NCBI GenBank assembly: GCA_000727475.1
Contig: KL647299.1
Location: 1,222,095 to 1,286,094, forward strand
Origin: Sarcocystis neurona
Lineage: Eukaryota; Apicomplexa; Conoidasida; Eucoccidiorida; Sarcocystidae
DNA length: 64,000 nt
Direction: 5' to 3'
Of the stretch, positions 19,553 through 34,500 are shown in pieces. A program made the position numbers and the translations under genes. How positions within the stretch are numbered: the stretch's first letter is position 1; the number at the start of each line of letters is the position of its first letter. Below the pieces are notes generated by a model. The model worked only from the letters and a program-made list of their open reading frames with translations. It was not told where the DNA came from and searched no databases.

Positions 19553-22500
19553 CTGCAGCAGGAAAAGAAGAAACATCGTGGCGCAGCAAGCACACGGGAT
19601 CAGCAAACTTTATTCACCGAGAACTAATACGCAAAGGAACGCCACGATACGAAGGAGGGACTTTACTCCGCGGGAGAAAGCATCCGGTGTCCGGTTGATC
19701 CTTCGGACATACTGATAATCATACCATACACATTTTACGTACCAACCACCAGTGTTGTCGGCACGCTAGCATATCGCCGCCTTTTCAGCACGCATCTCCG
19801 CGTGAGCTCCTATGCCACCTCAGTAGTTCTACTCCTCCGTATCGTGCACTCTAGCTGCACAGCGCTTACCGCCGAGCCCGGTTGAGGAACAGGGGGATGT
19901 CGAGAGCTCGTTTTCCAGAGAAAGACAATTTGGGACCGTGTATCCGATGCCACCAACGCAGGGCCACTGGAGGGAGTGTAGAGGTGAGGTTCTCTGTCGG
20001 GCGAAATACCTGCAGAAGAGCGCTCCGAAAAGGGCACGCGTTGCCGTCTAAGGGATTTGACTGCAGCGGAGATGCTCGGTGACCCCTCTACCACATTTTA
20101 CGACTGCACATGCCTGGACGGCCGAATCGCAAGGTGCAGAGAAGGTGATGTCCCTGCGACAGACGAATGGAATAATGAAGCCTGAGGACGCCTGCCTGAC
20201 AAGTCTGTTGGGAGCCCTTCTGTCAACTCATCTGGACTCATCTCGCTGGGCAGCTTGGAACACAGTGTGGGGTGGGAGTCTGCACTCTTAACCGTACGTG
20301 TTCAGGATACCACACACGTCATTGTACATCCGATCGAACTCACGCGCGGCTCCTCGTGTAAAAGTAGGACGGTCGTAACGCAGCGAATATTATTCACATA
20401 CCTTCCTGTCGGGATCCCAGGCAGCTCCTTCGACGGTAACCCCGGTGATAACGAATGACTGGTCATCTTGTGGGTCGGAGACGCCTACTTCTACTTCCAT
20501 CGCGAGATCATCAAGGGACCATCCCTTTGCCTCGGCAACAGCTTGACGCGTGGCAGTTAGGTACGCACTCGGATAGAGGAGACCACCTAGCCACACTCTG
20601 CGTTGCGAAAGGTCACCTTTGTCTGACTGTCGCAGCAGGGCAGCGCGCATTGCGGGCAGGTCTATATCCCTGTTGTTGTCCTGCTGCAGCACGTCTCCCT
20701 TCTCCTCAACCGCCTCCGCCAACGCTGAATCTCTCCGGAAGCTTTGACACACTACCACCAAATGCTTCAAACGGCGAGAAAAGTCTTCAACCCACTCCGA
20801 CAGGGTCAGCGCAGGGAAAGAGGCGTATACTCCAGCCCACTCCGGAGGTACCCGCGAGGAGCTGATGCACTGCGCTAAATCTCGCAAGTTATTGGTCAGC
20901 TTCTGCTCCCCCTGACAGACTAATATGAGCTGCGCAAGCGCTTCTTGGATAGACGCCAACAGGCTGAGTGGCAACACAGGATCGGGGGACAAGACACGCA
21001 ACAAAGGACAGACAAGCCCGGATGGAGGAACAATTCGGGTATACGGTCTACGGTGTAGGCCTGCACCTGCGGCGCAGTTGAAACACCACAGAGCACTGTA
21101 CGCACGAAGCCGCGAAACCCTCAAAGGCATTGTGCATTTTCTTGCATCCAGCTCCTGGCAATCTGCACGGAGCCTATATGGTAAGATTAGTTAAATTTCT
21201 CAGTTTCACATTTCGGAGCCTTGCCGTTGTACCTTGAGGGGGCCACTGCTACGAATGCTGGCTACAAAAGCTGCGGCGCAGTGAACTAAGCATTTCTCCT
21301 TGCACCAACTTGGTCGGTATATTGCTTGCACTCATCGCCAATGTCTAGAACGCACTTGTGCTGATGGTAGCTGCTGTGTATACCACCTACGCCGCTACTG
21401 TCTTTGTGTGTGCTTCATCCGCGGTACCTTGTGCGTGTACTAACTACATGCACCGTGGTGAAATCTGCGTGTGCTACTCCAGCTTTATCCCAAGTACTGT
21501 TCCTATGGGTTCCGAGTAGCGCGTTGTACGTGAAGAACAAGTTCACCAGCGGCGCAAGCCTTCGCAGCTGCGGATGCGGCTGCGACAACGAAGTACGGGC
21601 TTCGTGGAAGACGTGATCTTCTCCGGTTACATTACCTTCTGGCTACGGTCGTCTCCCGTTCGAAACATCGAAACATGGGGTCTCCGACGGTTCGGCTGGT
21701 CCTCCAGAGCTCGGGAACGCGCCCAGGCAGGAGCGCCGCAATAGCTCGAATGCTGGGCAGCACGCCGGAGAGCCACGAGCTACTGCTGCTCACCTCAACT
21801 TCTTTCCCTATAGTAAGAAAAGCAGTGAGCTGACGAGCAAGTCGATCCATCTCTACGGTAGACGAAACTCTGCCAAGAGTTTTTTTGCCCTCGCCTCTCC
21901 CTGCAGACCTCCGTGCAGCGAGAGCCTGGAAGTCGTGCGCTTCTTCATTGCCGCGCAGCAGCAGCGCCGCCCACGAGGACACAATACTGTGGCTTTCTTT
22001 CGCTGCAAGCAGTCGTTCTGCCTTCGGAGCAAACCCCAGCCACGTGGGGTTGTCGATGTTCGAAAGTTGCTCTACCCACGACACGTACGCGCCTGCGTCT
22101 CTGAATAGGTCTGGCGCCATCAGCACTAGCGGCACACTGTCCTCCTTCCCAGGCGACGCAGCAGCCTCCAATTCCTCAGGAGGTAGCACACTCAAAGGAA
22201 ACGTTCCCTCAAAGGCCTCAGGCTGAAAGATGTAGTTGACCAAAGAGTTCAGGATCCTAACAAAACATAGAATGGAAACGTATGTTCAGTAAGGCAAATG
22301 AAGACAGCCGCCGAGGTCAACTGGCGACACACAACGCTACCGTCAGACGACACCGTCATCCACACGGTAATTCCTGGCAAAAAGATGCAATGGTCCATCC
22401 ATGTAGAGGTGTTAAACATTCAAAACAGTAGCATCGATGGGTCCGTACCCAGCCGCACCTAGACCTCTACACGCGCGTGGCTATGATTTCGCGTGTTCAC

Positions 22501-25500
22501 CTGGATAGGAAAGCTAGGAAATATCTTTATCCTAGGTCCAGGAGACTCAGAAAAGATGAACGCGTCCTACCAGGCGTTCAGAAATCAGAACATGTTCCCT
22601 AGCGTCACGACTGTGCGCTTTCACTTGGCCCAAAAGAGTCCCACGTGAAGAGCCGTCACTGGTGCTTTTCTTAACTTTTAGGATCACCGCTTCAAAAGCT
22701 GTCCCCCGAGACTGGCGCTGCAGTGCAGTTAAAAGCTGCCGGCGCAGCCAACACTCATCCCTCAGTGCTGCTCTTGTTGCCATGTTTCCTTCGACTCAAC
22801 CATTTGTGTTACCCAGCGGATGCAGTTCTTACTACGTTCGCACATGCACGTAGACACATTTCTGACTACATGTCCGCCGGCCAGGCCCCGTGTGTCAATC
22901 GCCTCGAGCACTTCAAAAAATGCCACCGAGAGTGTACACGCTGAAGTTCAGAAAACACACTTTCCTATTGAGCCAGAGGGGCTCCTCTTCGAGAACACCA
23001 GACGACCGCCCAACAAAAAGCCCACACGTGCCTCTGCCTTCCTGTAACAAAGCGAAGCCCGCGTACTCCCTGTTCACGTAAAAGTTCTCTTTTGTAAAAA
23101 AACCCACAGAGGTTGCTCTTCGTCTCACACCAAAGGATCCCCTTGCCGGAAAACCGCGAACGACCGGCTACCTGCTTGTATGCTCTACGCTCTCTGCAAA
23201 GTGGGTTCAACAACAACAACTCACAACAACTCATTCTGTCCACACGTGTGTGGACACGCAGCATGGAATGAGTTTCTACTGAGACATCTCAATTCGGAAC
23301 AACACCGTCGTTGTACGCTTTGCGTGCAGGCTACCCGCGTGACACCCCTTCACCAGTTCCTCAGTAAATCTCGTGTAGCACCCATACACTCGCTGAAAAA
23401 GGAAGTGGATCACCCTTTTAAAAAGTGTATCACGCTTTTGAAAAGTGTATCCACAAATGCGCTTCCCACACCGTGGGAAATGGAGATCTGCAGACGCGTC
23501 TCGGCACCGCGACAGACATTCTCGTGCTTACAACGACTGTGAACACACGTGACTAGCCTGTTTCCACATCCCCCCGCAACTGTATGCGTTTTTTAACGCT
23601 TTCAATATCGGAACATCGCTTCCACGACAAAACACATCCTCTTTAAGGAACTCACTGCCATCCGTCCCCTTACTCTCTATGCCGTAGTGTTACTAGTACC
23701 GCCAGACGTGGCACTGTCGTGGCGGGAATACGCGTGGTGACACGTGTAGCTTTGGAACCCGGCGCTGCAATTCGGACTAAGGAAGACGATGCTGCGACGG
23801 TTGAAAGAAGGCGCGTGCGAATAAATTACACAGACGGGAGGCCAGCAGCAACTTTGTGTACAAGTTTGGGCCGTCCCTCCTTTGTCGCTGTACAGCTGGC
23901 AGGGACAGCGGCAGCAGCAGCAGCGCCTGATCAGCAGCCCTGACACTGAGGCAGGAGCAAGAGAAGCAGCAGCCGAAGCAGCAGCAGGACCCCCCGGGCG
24001 AGGAGCAGCAGCAGGACCGAGTTGCAAGTATTTTTCTTACTTGTTATCCACGGGGTTGTCCAGTCTTCCTCCGAAGCAAACCTGCAACAACATGGTGCGT
24101 ATAGCCTGCCAGGGAACGCGTTCCGGAGCAAGGACGTCTGAGTAGATGATATCTTGACTGCCGGGGCCTGCAGCGCCCCGGGCAGCAGCGGAGTCAAGCC
24201 AGGAGTTAACGATTTTCACTGCACAAAGCTGATCGGCATCGGAGAAGTCGTAATTTTTGCACCAGCCGACGGGCGCGTATCTGCGTCTCTCGAGAACGAC
24301 TGCATGCAGGAAGACGACCAGAAACTGGAGGCGCAAGCGGGCTACCACTGGGGGTCTGCCGAGGCTGGCCGCGAGCGCTTTGTCGCCGCCCGTGGTGAAG
24401 GCGGCGTACGACCGGAGCAGCGACGCCTTGACGCCGGAGGGAGGCTCGAACACGAAGGTGTACGACAGGCGCAGCAAATTAAGAGGAATGCGGGGATTCA
24501 CTTCCATCGTGAGGAAAATGCGGAACTGCGGGTGGGCCTGCATTCCGTAGACCTGCTTCTCTAAGTCGTGAAGCCACTCCGTCGACAGGTGGACGTTCTT
24601 GAAGAGTACCCAGTGCCCCTGGCGGGACGCCTGCGCTATCGCTCGCTCTGCGGCTCGGTATCCTTCCTTGCTACCCATCGCAACAGCAGTGATCTGCTGC
24701 TTGTACGCTGCAGCGAGCGCCAGCACTTTGCCGCTGGAGTCGAATCCCGGCGCAGAAATCAACGCTACTGGCACAGTCGCCTGCGCTTGCTGTTGGACGA
24801 TGTCGTAAAACAGCGGCTGCGTCAGTTCCGGCAGCTGCAGAAATCCCGTCCCCAGCACTGCCTCCACTAGTGACGAGAGCAGCAAATGCACGCGGTCTGG
24901 TCGCAGCGCCCGGATGAGCAGCAGCTCGCGTAGTCGCACCAGCCAGTCCTTTCGACTCATCTTCCCGTCCGCCCCAAAACGGCGCGTATCTTCTGCCTCC
25001 GCTTCGACCCCACTCGCAAAGAAGTCAGGCGGAACATCTTTTTCCGGCTCAACGCTCCGCAGCAGCCGCACGAAGCCGCTGCGCTGCTCTCGCATCCTCC
25101 CCTCCAGATCCTTGAAGCACTGCAACATCGACAGCTTCTGCAGCGCCTTGATCTGTTCCGCATTAAGCATACCGCCCAGATCCTCCTGCCACACCACTGC
25201 AGCGTCGTCCGCGGCTGCCCCCGCCGAGGCTTTCTTTTCGCGGTCCTCCACTTTGTCGACTACTGCCGTCGCTGCTGCTTCCTGAGGTCCTGCTGTTGCA
25301 GGCTCGCCACTGCCGCTGCTGCTCTCCGCCTCACCACTCTCTGCCCGCAGAAGTGTGCCTTCCAGCAGCAGCTGCAGCTCGGGACTCGTCAAGGTGCAGT
25401 TCAAGTCGACCTCAGCGCGAATTTGCGCCAGCTGCAGCCCCACCACCACGCGGTCGCTGTAGCGCAGGCCGTATGCCAGTCTCTCGAATGTATACGCAAA

Positions 25501-28500
25501 CAGCTGCTGCAGAAGCAGCGCCAGACGTCCCTGGTAATCGTTCTCTCCCACAGTGCTAAGGCTCGGCAACCGCAGGGTATCGGTCAGAATGCCTGCACGT
25601 CACACAAAACTGTCAACAGTAAAGCAACTCTGAAGACACGTCCACAGAAGGCAAAAAAGATTGGTGCAGCACCCACCGAGATCTGTTTATCGCCGCAGCA
25701 ACCCAGAATGCCCCACAGAAGGATCACAGAGAGGGAAAATTCGCCACTGTCGTGTTCCGGAGCGCATGCAGTGGTAGCCTCGAGAGAACGCAGCCTTACA
25801 CGGCTTGTGCGTGTCTGTACGCGTTAAGTCTCCTCGACAGTTCGCGCGCTTGTAGCCGTCGTCCTCGAGCAACGACCCCCTCACCCCCCTTGCTAACGCC
25901 TGGTGAAAAACTGAATTGCCTTCTCCGGAGCCGCCGTAGAGACACGAGCGGCTACGGCACTGCACGATAGGAACACTGACGTACATCGGCTCGCTCCGCT
26001 GGGTGCGCGCGCAGAAACTTCCTCATCGAATCTAGAAGTCGAGTTCACGCTGACCCGAGCGTACCTCACATCTGTCTACCAGCAAGTGCAGCAGCCTCTC
26101 TCCTGCTTGTTCGCATCCTTCTACACGTGCTCTTTCTTAACGACCACGGAGCCGGTTGTTAGGCCTGTGCAGCTGCATCTTGTGCGGAAAGAAGGGAAGA
26201 AAGACTCTCTTTACTGACAACAAGTACCACCATTGCGGACGCCGTCAGGAGACGCCTTTCTGACTCAAGCCACCTTCGCACCTTCACTCTTCAAGAAGCC
26301 ACAGCACCTTACTATACACGCCAGGGTGCACGACAACATGCAACCGGTCACGTTCAGAATAACCTAGCGGTGTTTCGCAGAAGTACAGGTATAGGGCTGC
26401 GAGACAGTCGAGTGCAGGAATCCGGAATGTGCGCAACGTCGCGTGAACACTCGGTGGGCCGTGTGTACACCCCGTGCATCTGCCACTTCGTAGCGCGATC
26501 TGAACAGTAGGTACTGAAGGATACATAGTGAGAGACTTTTGCAGCCTCTCCCCGCTGACTCACGTGTATACTAGCAGCTCTGCGTATGTACAACAAGGTG
26601 ACTTCTCCACTGGCGAGCGGCTCATACACGTGGATTCCGATCGTCAAAAAAGGGATACACACACATCTACGCTGCCGGCCTCTAGAAGCTTACGCCATTG
26701 CCCGAGCGCGAAGGCACACGCACGCAGCAAGGCGAGCTTTGCAGAATCACGTTTCTATGCGAGCAACGTGCTTCTTTCCCAGCACAACTGACAGCGAGTC
26801 ATTGCTGCTGCAGTTACCACTCCTGTCCGTCTCTAGTACACACTACTGTTGCAGCATGCAACCACGCGCCGTGCTGCTGCAGGGTTGCCGCTCGCTGCTA
26901 CAATTGCGCTCACGTCTACGCGGTCCAGCTGCCGGGGGCTCGAGTAAAACTCCCCTTCTCCTCCTGCTTGCGTCGCATATCCCAAGCTGTTGAACCCTAC
27001 GACCGACTCTTGCTGCTGGCTCCTTAGCTGCTACATGCAAATCTACGGCTGCCTGGCACCGCTGAACGAACGCCTCCCAAGAACGACTCCTGTCGGTGAG
27101 CCGCTTCACCTACCGCGCCGCCTTCTCCTTTTCATCTTCTCCCCTCTCGCTCCCCATACATCCACTTTACAGCTACACTGACGACCAAGTGGTGCTTGCA
27201 GGTGGCTGGATAACGTGCAGCTCTCCACACATGTCTCGCTACTTTGCGACTCCTCACACCTCTATCGCCAGTGCGGTGGTGCGGAGCCTATACGCGGTAA
27301 TGAGCACGTGCGACTTCATCGGCTTCCATCCCTTTGTTTTTGATCTCCGTGTTGCTGCTGTTGCCTGCAGGCCACTATTTTTCATCCGCGGTGTGCTGTT
27401 GTCATTCGGATTTTCGTACTAGATTTTCTACGCTGTACGCTGCTCTCTCTGGTTCCGTCCCGCAAGGCAGTAGTCTCTCAAAATGCTGTCTGCATCCACA
27501 CGCACACACCTTCCCTCCGTCTGCCGAGGTGTGCGGGAAACGTACTGAGGAAAAAGCGTAGATCAAACTGGTAGAGGAAGGAGACGGCAGAGAGGTTGAG
27601 AAGCATGAAGTAGATTCTGCCTGCCGCCAGAGCCCAGGTAAGATACATTCGGCTGGTTTCCTCCACCTCGAGCATGACTTGTTCGGTGCGTGCGGCTTCC
27701 CGCTCGACTTCTGCTGCCTGCTGCTTGAGACTCTCCATAGTGGCCAGCACCGCGTCGTCGTCGAGAATGTTGCCTTTGACGTTAGAAAGCGCCTGCAGCA
27801 GCGCGTCTTCGAGCTCTCGGATTTTCACGCGGAACTCGCCCTGCAGCTTCAGCATGTCGCTCCGGCGTTTGTCCACGTCTGGGCGCTCGCTCTTCAGCAC
27901 AAGGTTCAGGCACTGGTTTACAAGCGACGACGGCGTGAGAGTGAAGTTGACGATAGTCACGCGGCTGCAGAGGTCCGCGCTTAGCTGCGCCGTGGGGTCT
28001 CGTGTCGCCAGAAACATGGAGAACGCCGGTGAAAAGTCCACTTCCGTGTCTCCGACCGTAATGAGCACGCGCCCGCCTACGCGGTGTGTTTCTTTGTTGA
28101 GAACCGCGTTGAGAATGGGGTCCACCTTCTCGACATCCTGGATCAGCATGGTCGTGCCGAAGCGCAGCGAAGCCTCCAGCTCTTTGAGAAAGTTCGCATC
28201 GGTAAACGTCGTCTTACTCAGCTTCTTCGCCGCCAGCAGTCGCGTTAGGAACGCCGTCGCCTGCCCCGCGGGGTCGATAATCAGAGGGTACCGCAGAAAA
28301 CGCTTCAAAATGATCGCGTTCTGCACAGAGAGATCGTCAGACGGCAAGCCACAGGCCATCCAGTGGAGCCTCTCCGACGGCAGCGAAAGAAAATCGACGT
28401 AGGAGAGATCGGGTCGATACCGCAGGTCCTGGGTTCGCAAAATGCTTTGCCAGGCCTCGATCTGGCGCTGCCGGTGGGCATACTCGAAGAAGCCGAGGTA

Positions 28501-31500
28501 CGTGCAGAAGGCCGCTGCTATCAAGCAGTCTCCCACAAAAGTGAAGGCGGCGCGCTGCAGCGCCCCGGACTGCTCCGACCAGCGTTCCTTTTCCGAGCCG
28601 AGGTTCTGCAGCAGACTCATCGACCGGCCGCAGCGACTCTTCACGTCCTCCATTTCTCTCTTGATGATTTCGACTTGACTGATAAGCTGCGCGTAATCCC
28701 GCTTATACTGCTGCAGCTTCACTTCCAGCTGCGCCACGAGCTCTTGCTGCTGCAGCAGCTCTTCTCTGTTCTTCAGCGCCTCCACCTCCAGCACCCCAAT
28801 CTCCTTCTGCAGCGGATCCACCGTTTCCCTGATTGCCACAAACGCGACGCTACTTTCCACCCATTTGGCGAGGGGGCCCGCAGCGCGACTTGCTCGGTTA
28901 ATCTTCTCGAGATCCCAGTCCCCGCCTTCGAGGAACTTCGTCTGGATCCGACGCCGCGTTGTAGCAGAGACGCTATTGCAGTCAAAGTTCACAACTTTTG
29001 CAATGAAGTCCTGCGTCTTCAAAACTTTGCGCGCGTCTTCCCACGTCAGAGGTTTCTCTCCAGCATCCGTAATCAACACAGCCACGGCCTCGACCGCGAT
29101 GCGTGCCATCGCTGGGGGGTTGGCCATGGCCTTCAGCTCGTCCAGGCTCTTCCGCGGAATGTTCGTCACAGCTTCTGCTGCTTCCTGCAGCAGCGGCTCC
29201 ACCTCCGACAGCTGTTTTTGCACCTGCTCCCGCTGTGCCTCGATAATACCTGTTTGTTCGTCCAGCTTTCGCGCCAGCGCCTCGGCCCCCCGCTTCGTCT
29301 CTTCCGCCTCTGCCTGCTGCTCCACCATCTGCTGCATTTTCACTTCTGCTGCTTCGTTTTTCTCTTTCAACACTGCTTCCTTCTCTGTGAGGGCCGCCCG
29401 CATCGAAGCCACCTGTCGTTCTGCCTGCCGCAGGGTTTCCAGCCCCGCCTGCAAATGACGCTGCTGCTCCCTTGTCGCCTCGGTCTTCTCTGCTGTGAAA
29501 GTGACGAAGTGGTGCAGAAAGTCCAGAAAGTCTCGAGGTGTCATGTAATTGCTGCGCTTGCCGGCGCGCTGCAGCTCTCTGTTGCTCCACGCAACAGCAG
29601 CGTGAAATGCGACGATAGCTGTAGCCAACCGGCGCCGTCCTTGCTGCTCCGCGTCGTCGTCCCCTCCTCCACCGACACCCGAGAGCCCAAGGTTTGCACT
29701 TCTTCCCCGACGCAGCAGTTCCCCGCTCTCCGCGGTTCCTGTTGTAGCGGACGTCTCCTGAAGAGCATCAGTGGCGTCCTTCTTGCCTGTTGATTGCACT
29801 CTTGACGCGTCCTCAGCAGCCAGGCCCTCCAGCGGCAGCGCAAGGGGAGCAGTAAAAGCCTGCGCCACTGCCAGCAGTGCCTGCTCGTTCCAGTCTCCGA
29901 ACCAGTCGATGACACACCGGTTGAACAAGGCGGGAGACGTCGCCTGTCGGTTGTAGAAATCTGGGTTGGCTGGGTTCATAGTGAAGACGATATGCAAATT
30001 TCTTTGTACCAGCTTGGTGAAGCGGGCGAAAATCTCTGAAGACTCGTGGGAACCGAGGTAGTCGCCACCGGCGCCGAAGGCAGCTTTGCACTCGTTGATC
30101 AGCGCCGTGTACTCGTCCCCTTCGAAAAGGCCCGGCACCTCTCCAGAAGCAAGCAGAGCGTTCATACGCTCGAGAAAGGCCGGTCCTAGGGCATTGCTTT
30201 CATCGAGAATGAAGGCAATTTTCTCGTCTCGCAGTGCCGCACGCTTCATCACCATGCGGAGATCTTGCTCAAAGCTGGCTGTCGTGTAGTTGCGGCCGGC
30301 TTTTATTTGGAAAGTCGAAAGGCCATCCATCCACGCCACAAACCGCGTCAAAATCGTCTTCCCCGCTCCCGATGCGCCCACCAGCAGCAAGTGTCCCAGG
30401 GGCTGCCGCAGGACCCGGTCGATCCTAGTCACGTGGTCCAACACTTCGTCGAAAAACACCAGCTGCACGTTGAACACTTCCTCGTTAAAGACCCGCAGCT
30501 TCCCCTGCAGCAAATTACGGAGCTCCACTCGACTCACTTCCTGGTAACGCTTCGTTGCCAAAGACGTGAAGAGGATTGGACGACGCAGCACCGTGGGGTC
30601 ACCCAGAGGCTCGAAGTGTCTGGACACCCCAGCAGACAGACACACACACACACACGCAAAACGAGAGGCAAGTGAGAGAAAGATACCACACAGGGACATG
30701 CAGGTATCCACACGCAGAGGCAAGGAGTGAAGAAAGGAAAGACACGCACACACGAAGATCTGCAAGCAGACTAGCATAAAATTGTATCTGCCGGGACAGA
30801 ACGTCCACGACGGCGCACTCGTGACCGTCTGAAAAAAATTAAACTACGCCGCACGCGCGCATCAGCGAGACCCGACGACATTTGCAACAGCTTCAAGACG
30901 CAGAGACACGCCCAGAGACAGAGACAGCACACGAAGCAGCGAGACGCGGGACGAGCCAGGAAAAACGCAGTTCCACGAGCTCCCTTCGGCAAGCTCTGCC
31001 GTCAAGAGAGCAGGGAGACGAGAATGTAGGGGGGAGTCACGGACGAAGGCGCAGGCAGAGACTGGAACTGATCTGCAGGTCGGGACCACCTGCACACAGG
31101 CTGCAACACAAACATGTTTGCCGTGCAGAAAAACGCGCGCATATCCATTGAAAAACCCGTACGCCCCTGTGGAGGAACAACCGCTCTGAATTTCGGAAGT
31201 CGTGGGTAGTATCTGACTCCTAAGCTGCGGAAAAAGTCCATGTTTGCGAGCGGCGAGAAAGAGGTAGGGACCCGGAACGCTGTGCAAGAATCTGTCATCA
31301 TGTTGACCTCGTTATACTTGGACAATGTCCGTGTGCAGCCGGGTCCATGTACACTCCACTGCAGCCCTTCTTTTATCTGTGCACACGGTTGAACGTGGGC
31401 ATGCAGCGATCAGCGTCTGCGCACACACACGCATACACACATGGACTGTATCGCGGAGAGGCGGACGAGAAGAGGAAGACAGCAGGAAATCTCGTCACCG

Positions 31501-34500
31501 CCTGGGGAGCCACTTGTACGACCTCCGCCGTGTGAAAAGGCTGGGGCGCTTCCTGTTTTCACACCATCTTGTCTTTTCCGCAGTATTCCTCCTTTAGGGC
31601 GCAGCTGCGTCAGTAGTACTTTCAACTGTCTAGCCCAACTGTTCAAAGAGTCGTAGTGTCTTCTTGTCTCCCCGAATGTTTTTCTGAACCCCAACTCTCC
31701 ACGCAGCGACGCTCGTTGTAGGTGGTGTCGCCCCCAGGATGTCCAGGGACACCGTTCACACCCAGGGTGTCCGGTTGTCTTGACTCCCAAACGCTTTGTC
31801 ATTTACTACCGGAACAGCGGACTTGCTACCTGTCGAAGGGCCTACCTTTTGACGATATTGTCTATCATGTTGTCGGTCTCTTGGCGCTCAGAGTCGTAGA
31901 CGAGTCGATCTGAAAAAATGCGAAGACCTTCGTGGATGCAGAGGCGGACCATCGTTTTTAAGTTCACTTCTTCAGGCCCTGCTGCAAGCCCCGCAGCTGC
32001 GGCAGGAGGCAAGTGCTGCGAGTCCTGCTCTGGGCGCCAGGAAATACTGCCCCCTGTGCCGTGACGCGCCAGCGGCTGGCCGCTTTCATCATGTTGTGTC
32101 GAGACGACGCTCTCCAGGGCCTCGGCCATCGCCAGCTTCCAGCGCGTCAATTCCCGCGGCGAGTAGATGTAGTGCGGCTGCATGTCCACAGTGAAGTGTC
32201 TTGAAAATTCGTCGTAAAAGTCCACCATGGTGTCGGTGAGCGCGTGTGCATGCGGACTCAGCAAAGGGTACCTTCGGAGCATTGCCCGGTTGAACGTGCC
32301 GTAAATCTGCACAGGTCGCCACAGCAGCCGACGCAGTGTACGTACACCGGAAACCATGCAAATTCCAGTGGACCACTTTTGAAGGAAGCGCCGGACATCT
32401 CTCAGAGAAGACGTCCACTTTCGCACGTACACAAACACTACCTAGGAGGAACCGTCAAAACAAACTGCCAAACAACGGCTTCACAGACAGCTCAGGAAAA
32501 GGTATAGGGAAAACCAGAGTCCGCGGCAAATGCGCACACCACCGCCACTACTCCTCCTAGTGCAAAAACACACACAGCGCCAGTTGAAAGTCTGGGGGCC
32601 ACAAACCACGGTGTCAACTACGCATTTCACAAGGAACGACTCGATTAACACGTGCACAAACACTCGCGCCACGCCACTGCAAAACAGGGAATAACGCCGA
32701 CCTCTCTTAAATGCATATTTCAGGTGTACATCGATCCCGGCTGAACCGGCTTCCCCAGGATTATCAAGGGCCACATGAGCAACGCAAAGACACTACCGCA
32801 GTTTGAGTCGACGCTGGGTGTCGTCGTGCAGGCTGTTCATCTGCAGGTGTCTTGTCTCCACGCATGCGTAGTCACCCGACAAGGTCATCCACCCCCCATC
32901 TCGCTGGATATGTCCGCACAGAAGAGTCTGTGTCATGGCTGCTTTGTTATCCGTTCCACTAGCCAAAGCCTGTCATGCACGCTAATGCATGTCTACACCA
33001 TGTTTTGCACATGCCTTGTCGTTGTATTGCCAACAGATGAGAGCGGCCCCTGATGAGAGTGGGACGGAGCAGGTCTAAGTGGTATTCACTAGCTTTCTAA
33101 AGCTTTGCAGCGAGCACACTATCTGCCTCTGTGTGAGGGCAAAGGCATTAGGCAGACTCTAGAACAACCACAAAGGCGACACAGTTGACTACACAGAGGA
33201 GATAAGTATATGTCTCTTCACGACTATACACTTGCACCCACACACATACGCACGGCAAATTCACATATATACATATATATTTTTATACGCATCAGTCTCT
33301 ACAAGTATGTCTGTACACTCAAACTTAACTAAATTTTTCTATATTTTTCCATGCGTAGACACCCGTAGTTGTCGGAATCAGTCTATGTACACACGTACAT
33401 ATATATATATATACATATATGTACATATACACACACACACATATACACACAACAGCCGTGTCTGTTGCTGCCTTGTCAGACGCACGCGTTCCGTACAAGA
33501 GAACAGAGACGGAGGACGCTGGCGTCTCACACAAGACGCTGAGGACTCGAAGAGGGAGGGCCACGCCAGTACTACTACACGGCGGACATGAACACGCCCA
33601 AGCAGACAGGCGCGTGCGTACGCAGCTGATACTAAGCGTTGAGCAGCAGCAGCAGCAGACGGAGCCCACCTGTCTGAGAGACTCTTTGCCTGGGAAATCG
33701 ACGAAGAGGAGGGGGCAGTAGCGCAAGAATCGGTCACTCATGGGGTGGCGTCCGGCATCAGTGGGTGGATTGCAGGCAGCAGCAAACTGCACGCGCTCGA
33801 CTTTCACCCAGACCCAGGGGCCGCCGCCTTGGGCGAGGTGAGGCAGCAGCCTCCAGAAGCCGCCTGTCTCAGTTATCTGGCGCATGAAAGCAATCACCGC
33901 CTGGGTCCCGTATTTGTCTGGTTGCGGCAGATTCACCTCGTCGCAGAAGACAATGAGTTTCTTCCCGGGCTGCGTGGGCCGCATCACCACGGCCCCGCTC
34001 GAACTTTTCGAAAATTCGCAGTACTGGTCGAACGTCTTCAGCAGCTGATAAAAGCAAGACCGCAGCAAGCCAAAGTGGACGCAGAGCCAAGCACACACAT
34101 TCCCACACACGTACACATCGTCTGTTCTCTCGACGGTGTTCTCTCGTTACACCCTGGAGCTGTGCTTTCTTTTCTTTGGCCTGTTTCAGCCGGCTGACGC
34201 ACCGACACCCACGCGTGCAAGTTTTTGCAGCAACGCCTGCCCGAGCAAAGCAGCTGTGTTCACGGCAATTGCGGCAGCCGCAGTAGCAGCGACACACATA
34301 CATACGTACAAGCCGACGGAGCAGCCGCAACACGACGAACACACACAAAGGAGCAACGAGAAGAAGGAAATGTCGCGGCGAAGTGAACACAAGATCCGGA
34401 GAGAAAGGGCGGACGCAGCAGCTCCCTACACAGGCGCGTCACGGAGCCCGCGAAAATTCCGCATCAGCAACGGCATCTACGCCAGAGCACTGGCTGCGCC

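Noticed and set aside
24914..25285. Ser-rich plus-strand frame
   Set aside because: Antisense to the conserved dynein exon 20.
28363..29793. 476-codon open frame on the plus strand
   Set aside because: It is exactly antisense to dynein exon 19. The opposite strand carries clear AAA4, stalk and AAA5 motifs, and the Leu/Arg/His-rich translation is typical of an antisense shadow.
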